Assembly: GCF_905404315.1 (NCBI RefSeq)
Contig: NC_066266.1
Location: forward strand, 1,743,501 to 1,807,500
Direction of reading: 5' to 3'
DNA: 64,000 nt
Source of the DNA: Leptidea sinapis
Lineage: Eukaryota > Arthropoda > Insecta > Lepidoptera > Pieridae
Shown: piece by piece, positions 23,370 through 35,680 of the stretch
Numbering within the stretch: the first letter of the stretch is position 1
Layout of the letters: each line of letters begins with the position of its first letter
The notes under the pieces: model-generated
Seen by the model: only the letters and a program-made list of their open reading frames with translations
The model's database searches: none
Told to the model about the DNA's origin: nothing
Program-made: the position numbers and the translations under genes

Positions 23370-23725
23370 AATTTTGGATACTCTTCGATGGATTTTTAGG
23401 GTGCTGTATGGCAAAAAACGGAACCTTTATAGTTTCGTTATGTCTGTCTGTCTTGTCCGTCCGTATGTCACAGCCACTTTTTTCCGAAACTATAGAACTA
23501 TGCTTTTGAGACTTATTAAGTATATGTATTCTGTGAACCGCATTAAGAAAAATAGAAAAAAAAAAACAATAAATGTTGGGGGTTACCTATCCTTAGAACA
23601 GAAACTCATAGTTTTTTTTTCATCAAACCTATAAAAGTTGCAAAACGAACGTTAACAAAATGAACGTTACATGCTGCTACGGAACCCTTCGTGGGGGTGT
23701 CTGACTCACACTTAGCCGCTTTTTA
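23370..23725 (+). repeat. Probable dispersed repeat
   Basis: Includes GGTGCTGTATGGCAAAAAAC, GTCTGTCTGTCTTGTCCGTC and CTACGGAACCCTTCGTGGGG. It resembles common lepidopteran interspersed DNA from memory, but no second copy occurs in this window. The overlapping 94-codon ORF is not considered a gene. Confidence 0.35.
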
Positions 23726-26700
23726 AACAGTTATTGATATCCTTTTACTGATTAGGAACGTTCGTTCGATATCTGTTTAAAGTTTTTTGATATCTTTATA
23801 ATCATCTGGTCATACTTAAATTTTGGTTAATTTGATTTATTCAATATTTTGAAAATGAAACCAAGTATAATTAAAAAAGAAATATGTTTGAGCTTGAATG
23901 TTTCATTACGTTTTGAGCGAAGCGTGTATTGGCGACCTAATTTACGTGTCGTTTTAATTTCCGCTCTCGTCCGACCCATTACAAGTTTGGGAAATGTGTT
24001 TTATGACATCGCTGACGAAATACACCGGTGATGGCGAAGGGCTTTGTAACTGAATAATCATTTAGATGTTTTTTGAAATTAATAAATGAAGAATCTTTGT
24101 TTAACACTTAGAAAATAATTCAGAAACTGGGAGTATCTTATTAGTTCTTCTCCCCAAGTCAAAGCCTCTTTCGTTACTCTTTTCTCGTTACTCTGTGGTA
24201 AATAAACATATTTCTATTCTATTCTACAAATATATTTTTTAAAGCGACTGCGTAGCTGCGGACCTGCGGTGCTTGCGCTCGAATTAATGCATGACGGAGC
24301 TAGGGCTGTCAATTTTTTTCTAGAAGATATAGAGTATTTTCTATATTTCTTCTCCAACTTGTTACCTAAATTAACGTTATATTATGAGGCATATAATCAG
24401 TCAGATTATGGCTGCAGTTAGAAGCGCCCGGGCGTTAATGGCTTCAGCTTCCAACAAGTTTAGTTAGTTCAGTAAAATAGAGAATATTATTTGTTAAGTT
24501 AATGAACATGTGACAAAAAAGTTTATTGTAAAAAAAATTTTAGTATATTCTTTTAGTGTAATAATAAAGAGCTACATGAAATATAAAGGACAATGTTTTA
24601 CTTTAAAGTACGGTTGGCAACCCTGGACGGGCGGGAATGATCCTGAAAATGATGTCCAAAATGCTATGAATTCCTTTTGTATATTTGCTCTATTGAACGA
24701 TATTAAAAATTCCATACCAGAAAATGGCATATAAGAAACAATGTTATCTATTCTACTACTGGATTTTAACAGGGTGTCTACTCGTCCACAATTTTCTGTC
24801 TCACTATATAGTAATAGCACAATTGTTTGAAGTCTAAATTAAAATTATTTTTTTACTACTTGTTTGTACTTTTTACTGCATTACCACTCGTACAAATTAA
24901 AAGTATTATTATTTTTTTATATATATTTATAGCATAATTGGCACCAGGTCAAATGAAACTATGGTATAAATTAATAATAAGATAAAAACAATTTTTTATC
25001 AAATTAATACGAGATTACATGAATGGGAGTACTAGTAGAATTATATTTCAGCCCTTCATTTGCAAAATACTTCAATATTTGCAGAAGCTTTAAAAACATC
25101 AGCCTCTCCACGTGTGTGGCAGCCTAGCTAAACTCTATAAAAAACGACACATTCGATGGTATGAAACGTGCAGTCATTGATAGATTGACGTATGACGGCT
25201 ATAATCTTGTAAAAACCGGAGAAAGCCGAAATCCACTACATTTAAAACAACTGTTCGCTTTCAAACTTAGCCGGATTATACTTCTTCATCATATTGTTAT
25301 TACTATTTCAAACTTATGACAAATCTCACTGTACGTTTCATACTAAACCAAATTTCAATTTTAAAAGATTTTAGGGTTCACATAATTCATATATCAAATA
25401 AATTATCAAAGATAATTTAAATGTCTCTAGAGATTGAGAAAACAGTTAAGCTTCTAATGTAAATTTATTACACTGAGGTTCTTCGTCTGTGGCAGTCGTA
25501 CTCTGTGGCGCAGAGTCAACAAAGACGAATGCAATGAACTATTCAAGAGAGCCAATCGCCCGCGGAGCGTTTGCATCGCTCTGAATCGGAAATTCGCCCC
25601 TTTGAAACATTGCACTCTCGAAATAGAACTTTAGTGACAGGGAGTCTAGAAACACCACACGCATATATATACAATGTGTCCCGGCATGTAGTAATAAAAC
25701 TTTAGGGATAGTAATTATAAACTATTTCATCGACGAAGTACCCCATATTGGGGGTCAATTCTAAAACCCTACCAGTCTGCTTTACTGCTACTTTTATTTT
25801 TATCTTAGCAAAATTCAGCTAATTTTGTAAAACACTAGTTTAAGTTCAGTGTCTTATAGGGGCTCAATCTTTGTCTTATTTTAAAGGCAAAGGTGTAATT
25901 TAAGGCATGTATTTTTTTTAAATGATGTTATCAGCTACGCTGTCCAACCAATAAAATTCCCATGACCCATCGCTCGATAAGCAAGCGTAAAAGTGTATTT
26001 AAAAAAATAATTCATAACAAGACAGATGTCAAATAGCGGAAATTTGACACTGCAACAATATGGCGGAACTAAATGAAGCGAAAAATGGCGGGAAGCCGTA
26101 CAATAAAGCACAGATGACGTAAATATAAGCTTATTTAACGAGATTGTTTTAATTATGTACGCTAATATAAGCTTGACTTGTACATATTCCATAGAATAAC
26201 AAGAAATACTTAGTACTGTATCTGTTTAATCTTTTATCGTAAAGTTTTCACGTCCTATAATTTGCAAGCGTATCGCGTACGTGTCGTAAAATATATCATT
26301 TAAATGATCACAAAAAATTGATTAGTTCCCTATCTACTATATTTTCTTGAGTACTGAATCCAAAATTCTATATTCGGTCTCAAAAATGTTCGCAGCCTTA
26401 TCTCTACCTAGCCTCCAGCCTGTGGAAAGAATCCTCCCAGGTAAAAACAAGTAACAGTTCGAACTTCGAATATACAATAATTATATTAATATCGAAGTAT
26501 GTCGCGCAAACGCTTTTAAATTGTGCTGTCTGGTTATGAGACACTTTCCCAGTTCTTTTAATTTAATCCTCATTATTCAAAGTACTAACAACAGTTAGCG
26601 TAAGTGACTACTTAATTTGGGCGGTTGTCGCACACGCTACGACAAACGGATGAAGCTATTAAATCATACAAATGTGGTCAGGGTCCCTAACGGAACATTG

Positions 26701-27755
26701 CTCCTAATTCATAAGCTGAAGCGATTAATATAAATAATATAATATTCAATAATCGGCGAAATGCGTCTCGATCGTCTAACTATTCTCAGATTTTTTCGAC
26801 TCGCATCAATTATTTTGTTTCAGATTTCGATGAGAGGACCGAAGATAAATTTGGTTTGGTGCAAAATTAGCCGAAAGGTGAAACACGTCAGGGTAGGTAC
26901 AATCAAAGCAAAATCGACGACCCGTTAACGGTTTCATTTAAATTAAGATTTTTATTGCAAGCCCCATTAAGAAAATGTAACACAATAAGTATGAGCGTAG
27001 GTGATGCAAAGGCAGTGCTTATGAAAAAAAAAGATTAGAAAGGTTTCTATAAATAAATTGCATCATTATGGTCATAATTATATAAATAAATAAATAAAAT
27101 AAGATAAGCCTTTATTCAGACAAAACACTTAATTTTATTCATAATTATCACTATTTAATTTTTGGTTTATTTTAGTACCAGATGAAAGTGAGAATTCGCT
27201 TTATTTTTAATAAAATTGGGAAAATCATTAAAAAATATTTCCATGTTTTTTTTAAATTGAATTTCTATAGTATCTTATTGGTCAGACTGTAAAGTAAAAT
27301 ATACGGCCAAATACTTTCAAACAAAGCACTCTGATTCTTGGTACTCTTGATATGGCCGCTTTGTAAAACATTCCCGATCGTGTTATATAAGCCTGTACTG
27401 CCTCGAATGTCCGCGAGTATTCAAGAATGTACTAAACACATACGTAAATGAATCTTGTTCGTGAAGTTGTTTACAAAAACAAGTTTTTTTGATAGCTGTT
27501 ACTGCTAATTGTTGATCCTTATCTGTATATTTCAATGCGGGCATCGAACATTTGACATATTAAGTATCTATTCTCATAAAAAAATATGTAAATATTATTT
27601 TTTACTATTGCGTTATACATATACAATCTACAGTTAAAGTTTGATAACAATTTTGTTACAGTTCCTAATAGATAAAGCAACAATTTAATCCCTTAACATT
27701 AACAACTAACGAACTAAAAAAGTATACTAAGCGTCGAATTAGAAAGAAATATTAA
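23726..27755. other. Long intergenic stretch, nothing recognised
   Basis: Mostly AT-rich. Slightly GC-richer patches at 25,490-25,620 and 25,935-26,110 have no identifiable coding content. ORFs such as 24,510-24,734 lack recognisable domains. A TAAATAAATAAATAAAAT tract at 27,085 resembles a retroelement tail. Confidence 0.4.
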
Positions 27756-27759
27756 GCCT

Positions 27760-28200
27760 GTGACTTGTTCCACGCCTCGTATTCCGCGATCATTGAACGT
27801 AAGTTGCGAAAAAACCTCATCCGTTTGTCCTTCTTGGTGTTGATAGATGGGCATATTATAGTTAATACACGTTCGTGTTCACGACTCTGCCTGTGTTAAA
27901 ATGTACCGCTCTAGTGCCTTATTAAATTTACGCACACACTCACGTGCTTCCTTTACATACACAACTCTTGTCATATGCCGGTTCCGGGTGCTTCAGATCT
28001 TTCCTTTTTGTTCTACGACGTCTTCCGCGACTAACTTGACCACACACTTACCTTATATATTTCATAAGTCATTCATTCTTCACTCATTCGCTCCACGTGT
28101 TCAGCATTCCTTTCTCAGTCCCTGTCCTGACATCTTCTTTCACACCACAGCACGCTCGTACTACCCCATTCGGAATTCTGTCAATCAGTCTCACCCCACG
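27760..28200 (-). pseudogene. Non-LTR retrotransposon C-terminal fragment
   Basis: The minus strand encodes MRGVRLIDRIPNGVVRACCG, a KEDVRTGTEKGML segment and, after frame changes, VSRGRRRRT. These correspond to the post-RT C-terminal region of an insect non-LTR element with VRLIDR...RTGV..D and GRGRPRRT motifs. Frameshifted and truncated. Confidence 0.55.
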
Positions 28201-28227
28201 CATACCACGCAGTGAAATATATATATA

Positions 28228-28340
28228 TACCAAGCCGCTTAGGATTCTTGGAAAACCCAAAAATTCTGAGCGCCTACAATTGCGCTCGTCACCTTGAGAC
28301 ATAAGATGTTAAGTCACATTTTCTCAGTGACTTCACAAAT
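28228..28340 (-). repeat. Short repeat family A, internal fragment
   Basis: On the minus strand GTGACGAGCGCAATTGTAGG, AGAATTTTTGGGTTTTCCAA and a decayed hairpin. Both ends are missing. Confidence 0.75.
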
Positions 28341-30040
28341 TCATCCGATGTGGAGTTGGTCCCAAATGAAGGTGGCGACCAACAAACAAACAGAAATTCT
28401 GACAAAGACAAAATATTATTGCGGTCCTTTTTATTCATAACAGTTAACAACGGTTAATAAACTGTATTGATATTTGCGTGTCACATCCAGGTACAGTTCA
28501 CCCTAGATAGAAACAGTCAGCATTTAAAATAAAATCAGCCATAAAAATTCAAGCGAAAAATGTAGGTGCAAAGTTCACACTACCGGTTTTGTTGGTATAC
28601 CTTTTGTCAACTTCGTGACAACGGTAAATTCGGAGGCGTTGATTCGAGTATTTCTCGTCGGTAATATTTTGCGAGCTCGTTTTGACAAGCTTTTCAATGT
28701 TTCCATGGAATCCGGCTAGCATTGTGTTTTCGTGTACATTCATCGCAGTAAAAATTATTGTTGTATATTTGAGGTTATTTATTACAAAAATACGATTTAC
28801 CAATAGGAGATTTATTAGTTGGGAAAGCCGGCCGTTTTCTGTCGTCAAGTAGTAGTTAATGTATGTAATGTTTTTGTTTGAGGGGCACCGTAGCTAGTGA
28901 AAACCCCATTTAACTTTCGTTTGGCTCTTTCAATAATTGAAAGCGGTTTTTTCGTGTGGACATAGCCAATAGCTATATCCTTTGCTGTGTGTAATCTTTA
29001 CACTGTGCTTATTTTTGTTTATCAAGGACATGCGTTAAAGCGCAGTCAACATGGCACGTGAGGCATGCCTTTATAGAATGACAAGCGCGCGCTGTGATTC
29101 CCGGTTTCCTGCATCAAGTGGATTTCTGTGCCACAAAGCGTTTAACAACCACGACGGTATTAATTATAGCTATATCGGCTGCCAGTACCGTTTTCTGGCA
29201 AATAGTTCAATTATCAAATATAAAAGAAAAGAATACGATAAGAACCTTAATTTTCTGCAGAAATTTAATGGAAATAGTCTACACTTCCGTACATTATCGA
29301 ACCGTTTCCTAAATCAGTCGTCATGCCTATGAAGCTCTAAAAAGCCTTAACGTATTAAGCCGTACAGACGAGGCTAGTATTTGGTCGAGTTATTTAGTAA
29401 CTAAACGTGTGTGAATCCACTCTGTTGTATTTTTCGGGCGTAGAACCCCCCACGAAGCGAGACTGCTTACTATTTCATCAAGAAACAACTTATATCACTT
29501 GTATACTGTACTCGATCGTACATGTACTGTAAGACCTATTCCACACACAGCGAATGGTCTTCCGTCTCTTTTACTCAACACGGCAAACTCAGTCGCTCTT
29601 TTGCTTCCTAGTTTTCTTTTGACGCTGTTCGTTGTATGTGAATACGGCCTTTTTTGAGCAGTTGCGAGTGGTTTCTATATTACTTGGTTCTACGACTCAA
29701 CACTAGCATAGTCTGATAAAGCCTTTAAAGTTTTGGAACAGAGATCTAACGAGAGAGCAACTCGAAATAAACGAACTGAATAGTACGGTCACATAAAACC
29801 TCATACGGGGTTTATAGCCGTTCATTCCAACGTCGCATAATTGTTCGTTATTTTTTATCGTCACTTCCGTGGCTGACTCATTTCTTGGTGACCTAAGCTT
29901 AAGGAAATTGTTGTGAAACATAGGTAATAATATAGAAGAAGAGATAATTGTATGTAGGTAATGTATTGGAGTTTCAATTTTCATACGGGAATTCTTATTT
30001 ATTGATTCATAATGATTATAGAGGACGTATACAGGTGTCC
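28341..30040. other. Intergenic, nothing recognised
   Basis: The ORFs at 28,549-28,848 (−), 29,051-29,332 (+) and 29,703-29,984 (−) have no identifiable domains or clear splice signals. Confidence 0.4.
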
Positions 30041-30045
30041 ACCGC

Positions 30046-30455
30046 TATGCCATAAATTCAAATATTTTTATTGAAAATAGGATGTGACATCACTTATTAA
30101 AAGTCAAAAACTACCACCCATTCCAAAACGAATGCCTCAGACCTGAGAAGAATGGGCGTAACAAACTCAGCGTGCTTTTTTCCATGAAAAAAATATGTAT
30201 ACTAAGTATTATTGCACAATTAAACTGATTATTTAATGTCCTGAGGGCGGTCGCTCCACTCCCAATCTGTGGTATCATTTAGAAAGTCATTTATGTTGTA
30301 GTAAAATTTACCACACAAACGTTTTTTAACCATTCTTTTGAATAACGTAATACTTTTACTTTGAACATTTTCTGGGATCTTGTTGTAAAAACATATAATA
30401 CATCGCCCCACAAAAGACTTACTAACTCGACTTAACCGAGTTGTAGGCATTATTA
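30046..30455 (-). pseudogene. Family 1 non-LTR retrotransposon, 3' end with C-terminal codons
   Basis: A minus-strand ORF (30,450-30,229) gives MPTTRLSRVSKSFVGRCIIC, FYNKIPENVQSKSITLFK and FLNDTTDWEWSDRPQDIK. It is followed by the AACAAACTCAGC 3' UTR motif on the opposite reading and a TTTGAATTTATGGC-type terminus. Same protein as 41,757-42,337. Confidence 0.8.
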
Positions 30456-31555
30456 GTTAACATGGAGAGGAATTATTTTAAATGTTGAAAACATTTGACA
30501 GAAAAAAAATCTTCACATATTTAATTTTAAAGCGGGTTCGATTTTCGGTTATGGAAGGTGGTTTTTGAAAAATCTGTGATCGCAGTATTTAAATAAAACA
30601 CTTTTTAAATTATTAAAACGCGATTAATTACTGTGTTTTTACATTAGTTTTTGCGTAAAAGTTACAATTTTATTGTTATTTTACCGAACCCGAGGTTTCA
30701 TTGTTTACTTTTTTTTAACACTTTAGTGCTTAAATCCGTCGCTATTGAGCTTTAATAATAATCTGATGATTCAAAGGCTAAGAATTACGTACAATGAATA
30801 AACGATGAAGCATGCACTTATTCGTAACAAAGGGATTTGCACCCATAAATATCATATGTTACGCCTTGGCATTCTTCAGATTCTTTGTGTACCATTTACA
30901 AAGCGTTGGGCTTATTTAACAGAAGTCGAGTAAGGTTTATGAGAATTGCATTTTTTTTAAAGTAAAACCTTTTTTAGGCGCTCGTTCGGGTAATGTTGTC
31001 TGAAGTCAATTTGAATATCTGTCAAATGAAAGAATTACAAAAAATGGCGCCCAGAATAACTGATGAGGTTTTATCAATAACAAGTATTGGACTTTTTTTT
31101 AGATTTGGAAGATAATCTCTTCAAGAATGGCCTTAAAAAAGCTTGGTGTGCTCAGAGACGCGAGACAGTGCTTAAAGTCAGTGCCTATTTTTTTATGGAA
31201 AAGCTGCCCACATTCTATTGCAACATACAAATGAATAAATTACCAAATCATAAAAAAACACTATTTTTGCAATGTATTTAATTAATATATTATAGTTCAT
31301 TAACTATAATTATTTTTGTGTTCCGTTTGACGCGTTGACAGTTGTGTATGGAAATCTGTTGGTTGGAAAAATAACTGTTCTGGGCTGTTCAGGTATATGA
31401 TATTGATATTTGGTTCCTGCGCTGGTTTTTAGACAATTATTTTATTGAGTATGAGATTTTGTAATGGTAATTGGTACCTACCTTACATATTGACATTTCT
31501 GCTGATTTTACATTAAATAATTTAAAAAATGTTTGTGTGGCAGAGGTACTATAAC
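30456..31555. other. Intergenic, nothing recognised
   Basis: AT-rich; the ORF at 31,087-31,281 has no recognisable features. Confidence 0.45.
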
Positions 31556-31559
31556 ATAA

Positions 31560-31775
31560 ATAACTAATCACATCACAGATTGGGAATGGAGCCCCCCTCA
31601 TCAGACTATTACATAATTAGTTTTATTGTACGATATTACATTGTAACTATATTTTATGAAAGAAAAAGAAGTTTCTTGGGCCCATTTGTCTCAGATCTGA
31701 GGCATAGTTTTTGGAATAATCGGTTGCAGATTTTAACTTTCAATAAGTGATATCATATATTTTTATTAAAACTAT
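31560..31775 (+). repeat. Family 1 retrotransposon 3' end
   Basis: Starts with codons for ITDWEWSP, followed by a GTTTCTTGGGCCCATTTGTC motif, CTTTCAATAAGTGATATCAT and the A/T-rich end. Degraded copy of 42,310-42,541. Confidence 0.65.
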
Positions 31776-31894
31776 TTGAGCGAATTCTTTGAGCAGCTCT
31801 TTGAATGTGGTCGAATGGAAGATGCTAGTACTGGTAGTTGGGACTCAGAGGTGAGAACAGTATTCCATGTGAAGTCGAATTTGCGCCGTAATAT

Positions 31895-32260
31895 ATTATT
31901 ACAGGGAGTGTGTTTCAGAATCACGGGGAGTGTTCCAAAGAGCTGTTTCACCTGATTACTGCCACCAACTTCCACTTTTGCACAACACAAATTAGGATAT
32001 CATCCCCACCATATGGATGTGTGGCAACGCTCCACAGTGCAGTTTTCAAGGCACTTTCTTACACACCAAGCTGTGGGATGAGCTTCCTGGTGTGGTGTTA
32101 CGATACAACATGGGTTTCTTCAAAAAAAACGTAAACACCTTACTTAATGTGTGGCAATGTTCCTGTGATTCCTCTGGTGTTACAAGAGAATGTGGTTGGT
32201 GGTGATCACTTAACACCACACCCATACACTTCTTTGTCCTCCTTTTCCATAAAAAAGTCC
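31895..32260 (+). pseudogene. Family 3 non-LTR retrotransposon C-terminal remnant
   Basis: Frame-shifted codons give GECSKELFHLI, RISSPPYGCV, KLWDELPGVV and CDSSGVTRECG. The 3' end has GGTGGTGATCACTTAACACC and TTTTCCATAAAAAA. Same family as 18,108 and 43,868. Confidence 0.8.
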
Positions 32261-32654
32261 TATATTCCGAGCTTTTGTGCTAATGTTAAAAATAATTAAC
32301 CTTCCAAAGTCACTATTACAGAAAGGTCACAACTAAAGGACACATCCAATGGGAATTATGTTAAATAGTTTTAAAATGTTAATTGTTGCATGTTCATATT
32401 AATTCCGTAGGGACTAGAGTAATTTAGGTTAATGACATAGGAGACTAGCAGTTTCAATTCAGTTACAGTTTATGAGTGTCAACAAGTATGTTATATACTT
32501 TATATTAGGTTGGAATCTATAAATTTTGTCTTGTCATTAGTTTGTATGTTGATAAGTTAGCCATAGCACACAACATAAGTGATGATAAACATGATTTTAT
32601 TAAACTTGTTAGGTAAGGGTAACCCTCTCGGACTCTATTACTGAGACTCTGCTA

Positions 32655-32765
32655 TCCATCCAGTTTCTTACGCCGCTTCTTCTCTCTAAGAGCGCCATTT
32701 GTTTCCGAAGCGGTAGTAGTATCTATTATTTGAAATGACATCAAAAAGAATTCTAAAGGAATCAT
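32655..32765 (+). repeat. Retrotransposon 3' end, family 4
   Basis: AGTTTCTTACGCCGCTTCTT, TAAGAGCGCCATTTG and GAAGCGGTAGTAGTATCTA align with 12,885 and 20,005; the terminus is missing. Confidence 0.75.
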
Positions 32766-35332
32766 CTATCTGTGTGTACCTCATAAATTTCCACAGATAT
32801 AAAGCATAATGACAGTATGTAGTATAATTGCCATGTTAATAATAATAACACTTTATTCATACTACAATTTTGTTGATTACAATTAACTACATTTTAAAAA
32901 GTGAATGGTCATAAGTAGAGACCTGATTATATGCATTTGCTTAAGTCATCCTCAGCACAAATCTAGATAAGATGCATATTAACAATATTTTTGGCAGATT
33001 TAGCAGCTGGTTTTGGTACTATAATAAAATGATAATTTGTTAATGGGATGGCAGGACTTTTACTAAGAAATATAAGAGCTAACCTAGCACCCAAGTTGAA
33101 ATTCTGCTTAGTTATGTTTAGTGGACATTCAGTGATTATTTTCAACTTATTAAAACATTTTTAATGATTGAAAACAATAGTACTACTTAATATTTGGAAC
33201 AATACTTGATTGTGTTTATGAATATATTAAATATTGTTAGACATAATCATCTTTCAATGGATAGTTGTACCTTATTGTATGCTGTTGAAATAACTTTTCT
33301 TTTTTTTCCTAATACTTATCATTTAAGGTTGCAAATTTGGTCAGTTTTTGTGCATATTTCAAGCTTTTAATGTTGCATATAATGGGGTCTCTAGTCATAA
33401 GTATTAAATATTTTAGTATCTATAATTGGAGAAAGCATGACTGATTAACTCAATCAGTCATCAACCCACCACCTACCCCTTGGTCTTCCAAGATTTATTT
33501 TTTCTCTTGGCACTGTACTTTAGTCCAATTTTTATTTGTTTATCTTGCCATAATTGCCACAACACAAATTTTTAAATGGAAGCAGTGTCATATTTTACAG
33601 AATGGTATGAAACCCTACTAAATCCAACCTGCACCTGACAGGTTTTTAAATACCATCACTTACACTGTGACAGTGATATTTTACAGCTAATATAATTGTA
33701 TTAGATGCATCTTGGATTGGCATTTTGGTGCTCATGATATAGTTATTACATACTTAAAATTACACTTTTTAATATAGCTGTAAACCATCAATCACACTAT
33801 AAATGTTTAGGCACTTTGTAACACTCATGCTGTGTTTTTCAGGTAAATGTTGTGTTTTAACAGGTAATGTGTAAATATGTATTTATTTAAAAGAGTAGGT
33901 GACATGTTACAGCTTTTATTCCAAATTTAAAATACATAATCAATAAAAACAATTGTAAATCCCATTTAAATGTTTATTTTATGTAAAATCATATGGAATT
34001 TTAGGTAATCAGATAGACACCCCTTGTTTTAATATATGTATATAGGATTCTAGTGTATTATTTCGATATATTTTTAATGTGTAATTTCACAATAAATATA
34101 TTAAGTAATTTTCTCTTAAACTGCTGTAATTGTATTTCACGAATTTTACATCTAATATAAATATGTATTAGTCACTAGACCCCTCCTAATACAGGAAGGG
34201 TGCTGCCCTAATTCAAAGAACTGCAACTAAATTACTTGCAACCACATTTATCCAAGAAATTGAAGGTCACATTAAGCATTTAACGATATGTGGGGTGAAA
34301 CAAAAATAATCCCTAAAATCAACGTGTGGGGTACAGTTTCAATAATCATGTTAAAAAATCGATAGTAATTGCAACACTGTTATTTATATTTTCAACAGCT
34401 TACGTTACGAGAATGTGCATGAAAAAGTAATGTTATTGTAACATTTCATTCATAAAAGGCATTAATTATGCCCATAATTCATGAAATCGATGCACCGTAA
34501 CGATTTAATGTTTACGTTTTGTATATCGGTCAAAAACCTAAACAAAACAGACGCATAGAATTCTTATTTTAAATTGAGAATGAAGTTCCTTTTCTAGTCT
34601 TGAATAGTTGGTTACAATTAATATATATTTTTTGCTTTGATGTTGTAAGTACAATACATACCTCATTTTGAATGTTGGATCCTTTGTGAAGAATAAAGAT
34701 AATCCTGATGCACTATAGAAGGGCACTGAACAGTGGTTCACTTAAAAATACCATATTATTTCACAAACATTTTCTAATTTTGAGAAAATGGATCGTCTAT
34801 TAATTTGAAGGAAGCCATTTTTCCCAAAACTTGATAATAAAATCAAAGGCCGAAAGTCGAAACACCTCCGTCTACGCCTGTACGAATGGCTGAAACTTGA
34901 AGTTGAAAGCTCGGTCAGCTATTCTGGTACAGGCAAAACCTACGAACATTCTTAGGCCGTAACCACAGATAAACTATCTCTAAATTACTTGAACTATAAT
35001 GCGTGGGGCTATAGTGCTAATAATATCATGAAGATTCATTTTTTGCATATGCTTCATTTACCTATCCAGAAGTTAAAAAAATATAGTTAAATGCTATTCC
35101 ATACAGCTTTTTCACCCATATCTAAAATAAAAAATTAAGGCCTTAGGCCAGTGAGTAAGTATTAGTAGACACCAGCCGAGTGACTCATAATCCGCCTACT
35201 TGTTTGACAGATCTCTGATCTAGGGTAACAGACAAAAGTCAAAAGTGTAAACTGTAGCAATTTCGGATTTCACAATTCTCACAAACTGTTTTTCTTTTGC
35301 CGAATAGTTCTTTTTTCGAAAATACATAAATA
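32766..35332. other. Intergenic and 5' flank of TBCE
   Basis: Largely AT-rich. At 34,843-34,925 there is a segment (AAAGGCCGAAAGTCGAAACA ... GAATGGCTGAAACTTGAAG) that recurs at 36,820-36,895 in TBCE intron 1. The TBCE transcription start is not identifiable; 35,150-35,332 is the probable 5' UTR/promoter area but has no TATA box I would defend. Confidence 0.4.
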
Positions 35333-35680
35333 ATGGTGGGCGCTATGCCTATTAATATAGCACCAAAATTTTGTAACGGCGCCATGGATAGTTGTAATGG
35401 TAATGATGACAGTGAGATACAAGTGATGATTGGTAGTCGAATAAAAAGTAATGATGATTTTGGAACTGTGAAATATATTGGAGAAGTGCAGGGCTACAAT
35501 GGTATTTGGTATGGTGTTGAATGGGATAATATCTCCCGGGGTAAGCACGATGGATGCGTCGATGGTATTCAGTATTTCAAGACCATAAATAACGGCGCTG
35601 GATCTTTTGTTCGTCCTAGCAAGATATCCCCTATGAAGACTACTTCTGAAGCTATTCAGCAATGTTATGGTGATCGAGAG
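35333..35680 (+). CDS. TBCE: TBCE exon 1 (CAP-Gly domain)
   Basis: 116 codons, ending in phase 0 before the donor GTAAGT at 35,681. It holds the entire CAP-Gly domain, with the GKHDG tubulin-tail-binding motif also found in animal TBCE. Confidence 0.95.

Noticed and set aside
23350..23634. 94-codon ORF
   Set aside because: Lies in a probable interspersed repeat with homopolymer runs; no protein similarity recognised.
27901..28215. 104-codon plus-strand ORF
   Set aside because: It is the complement of a non-LTR retrotransposon C-terminal fragment on the minus strand.
35279..35662. 127-codon minus-strand ORF
   Set aside because: Shadow of TBCE exon 1.
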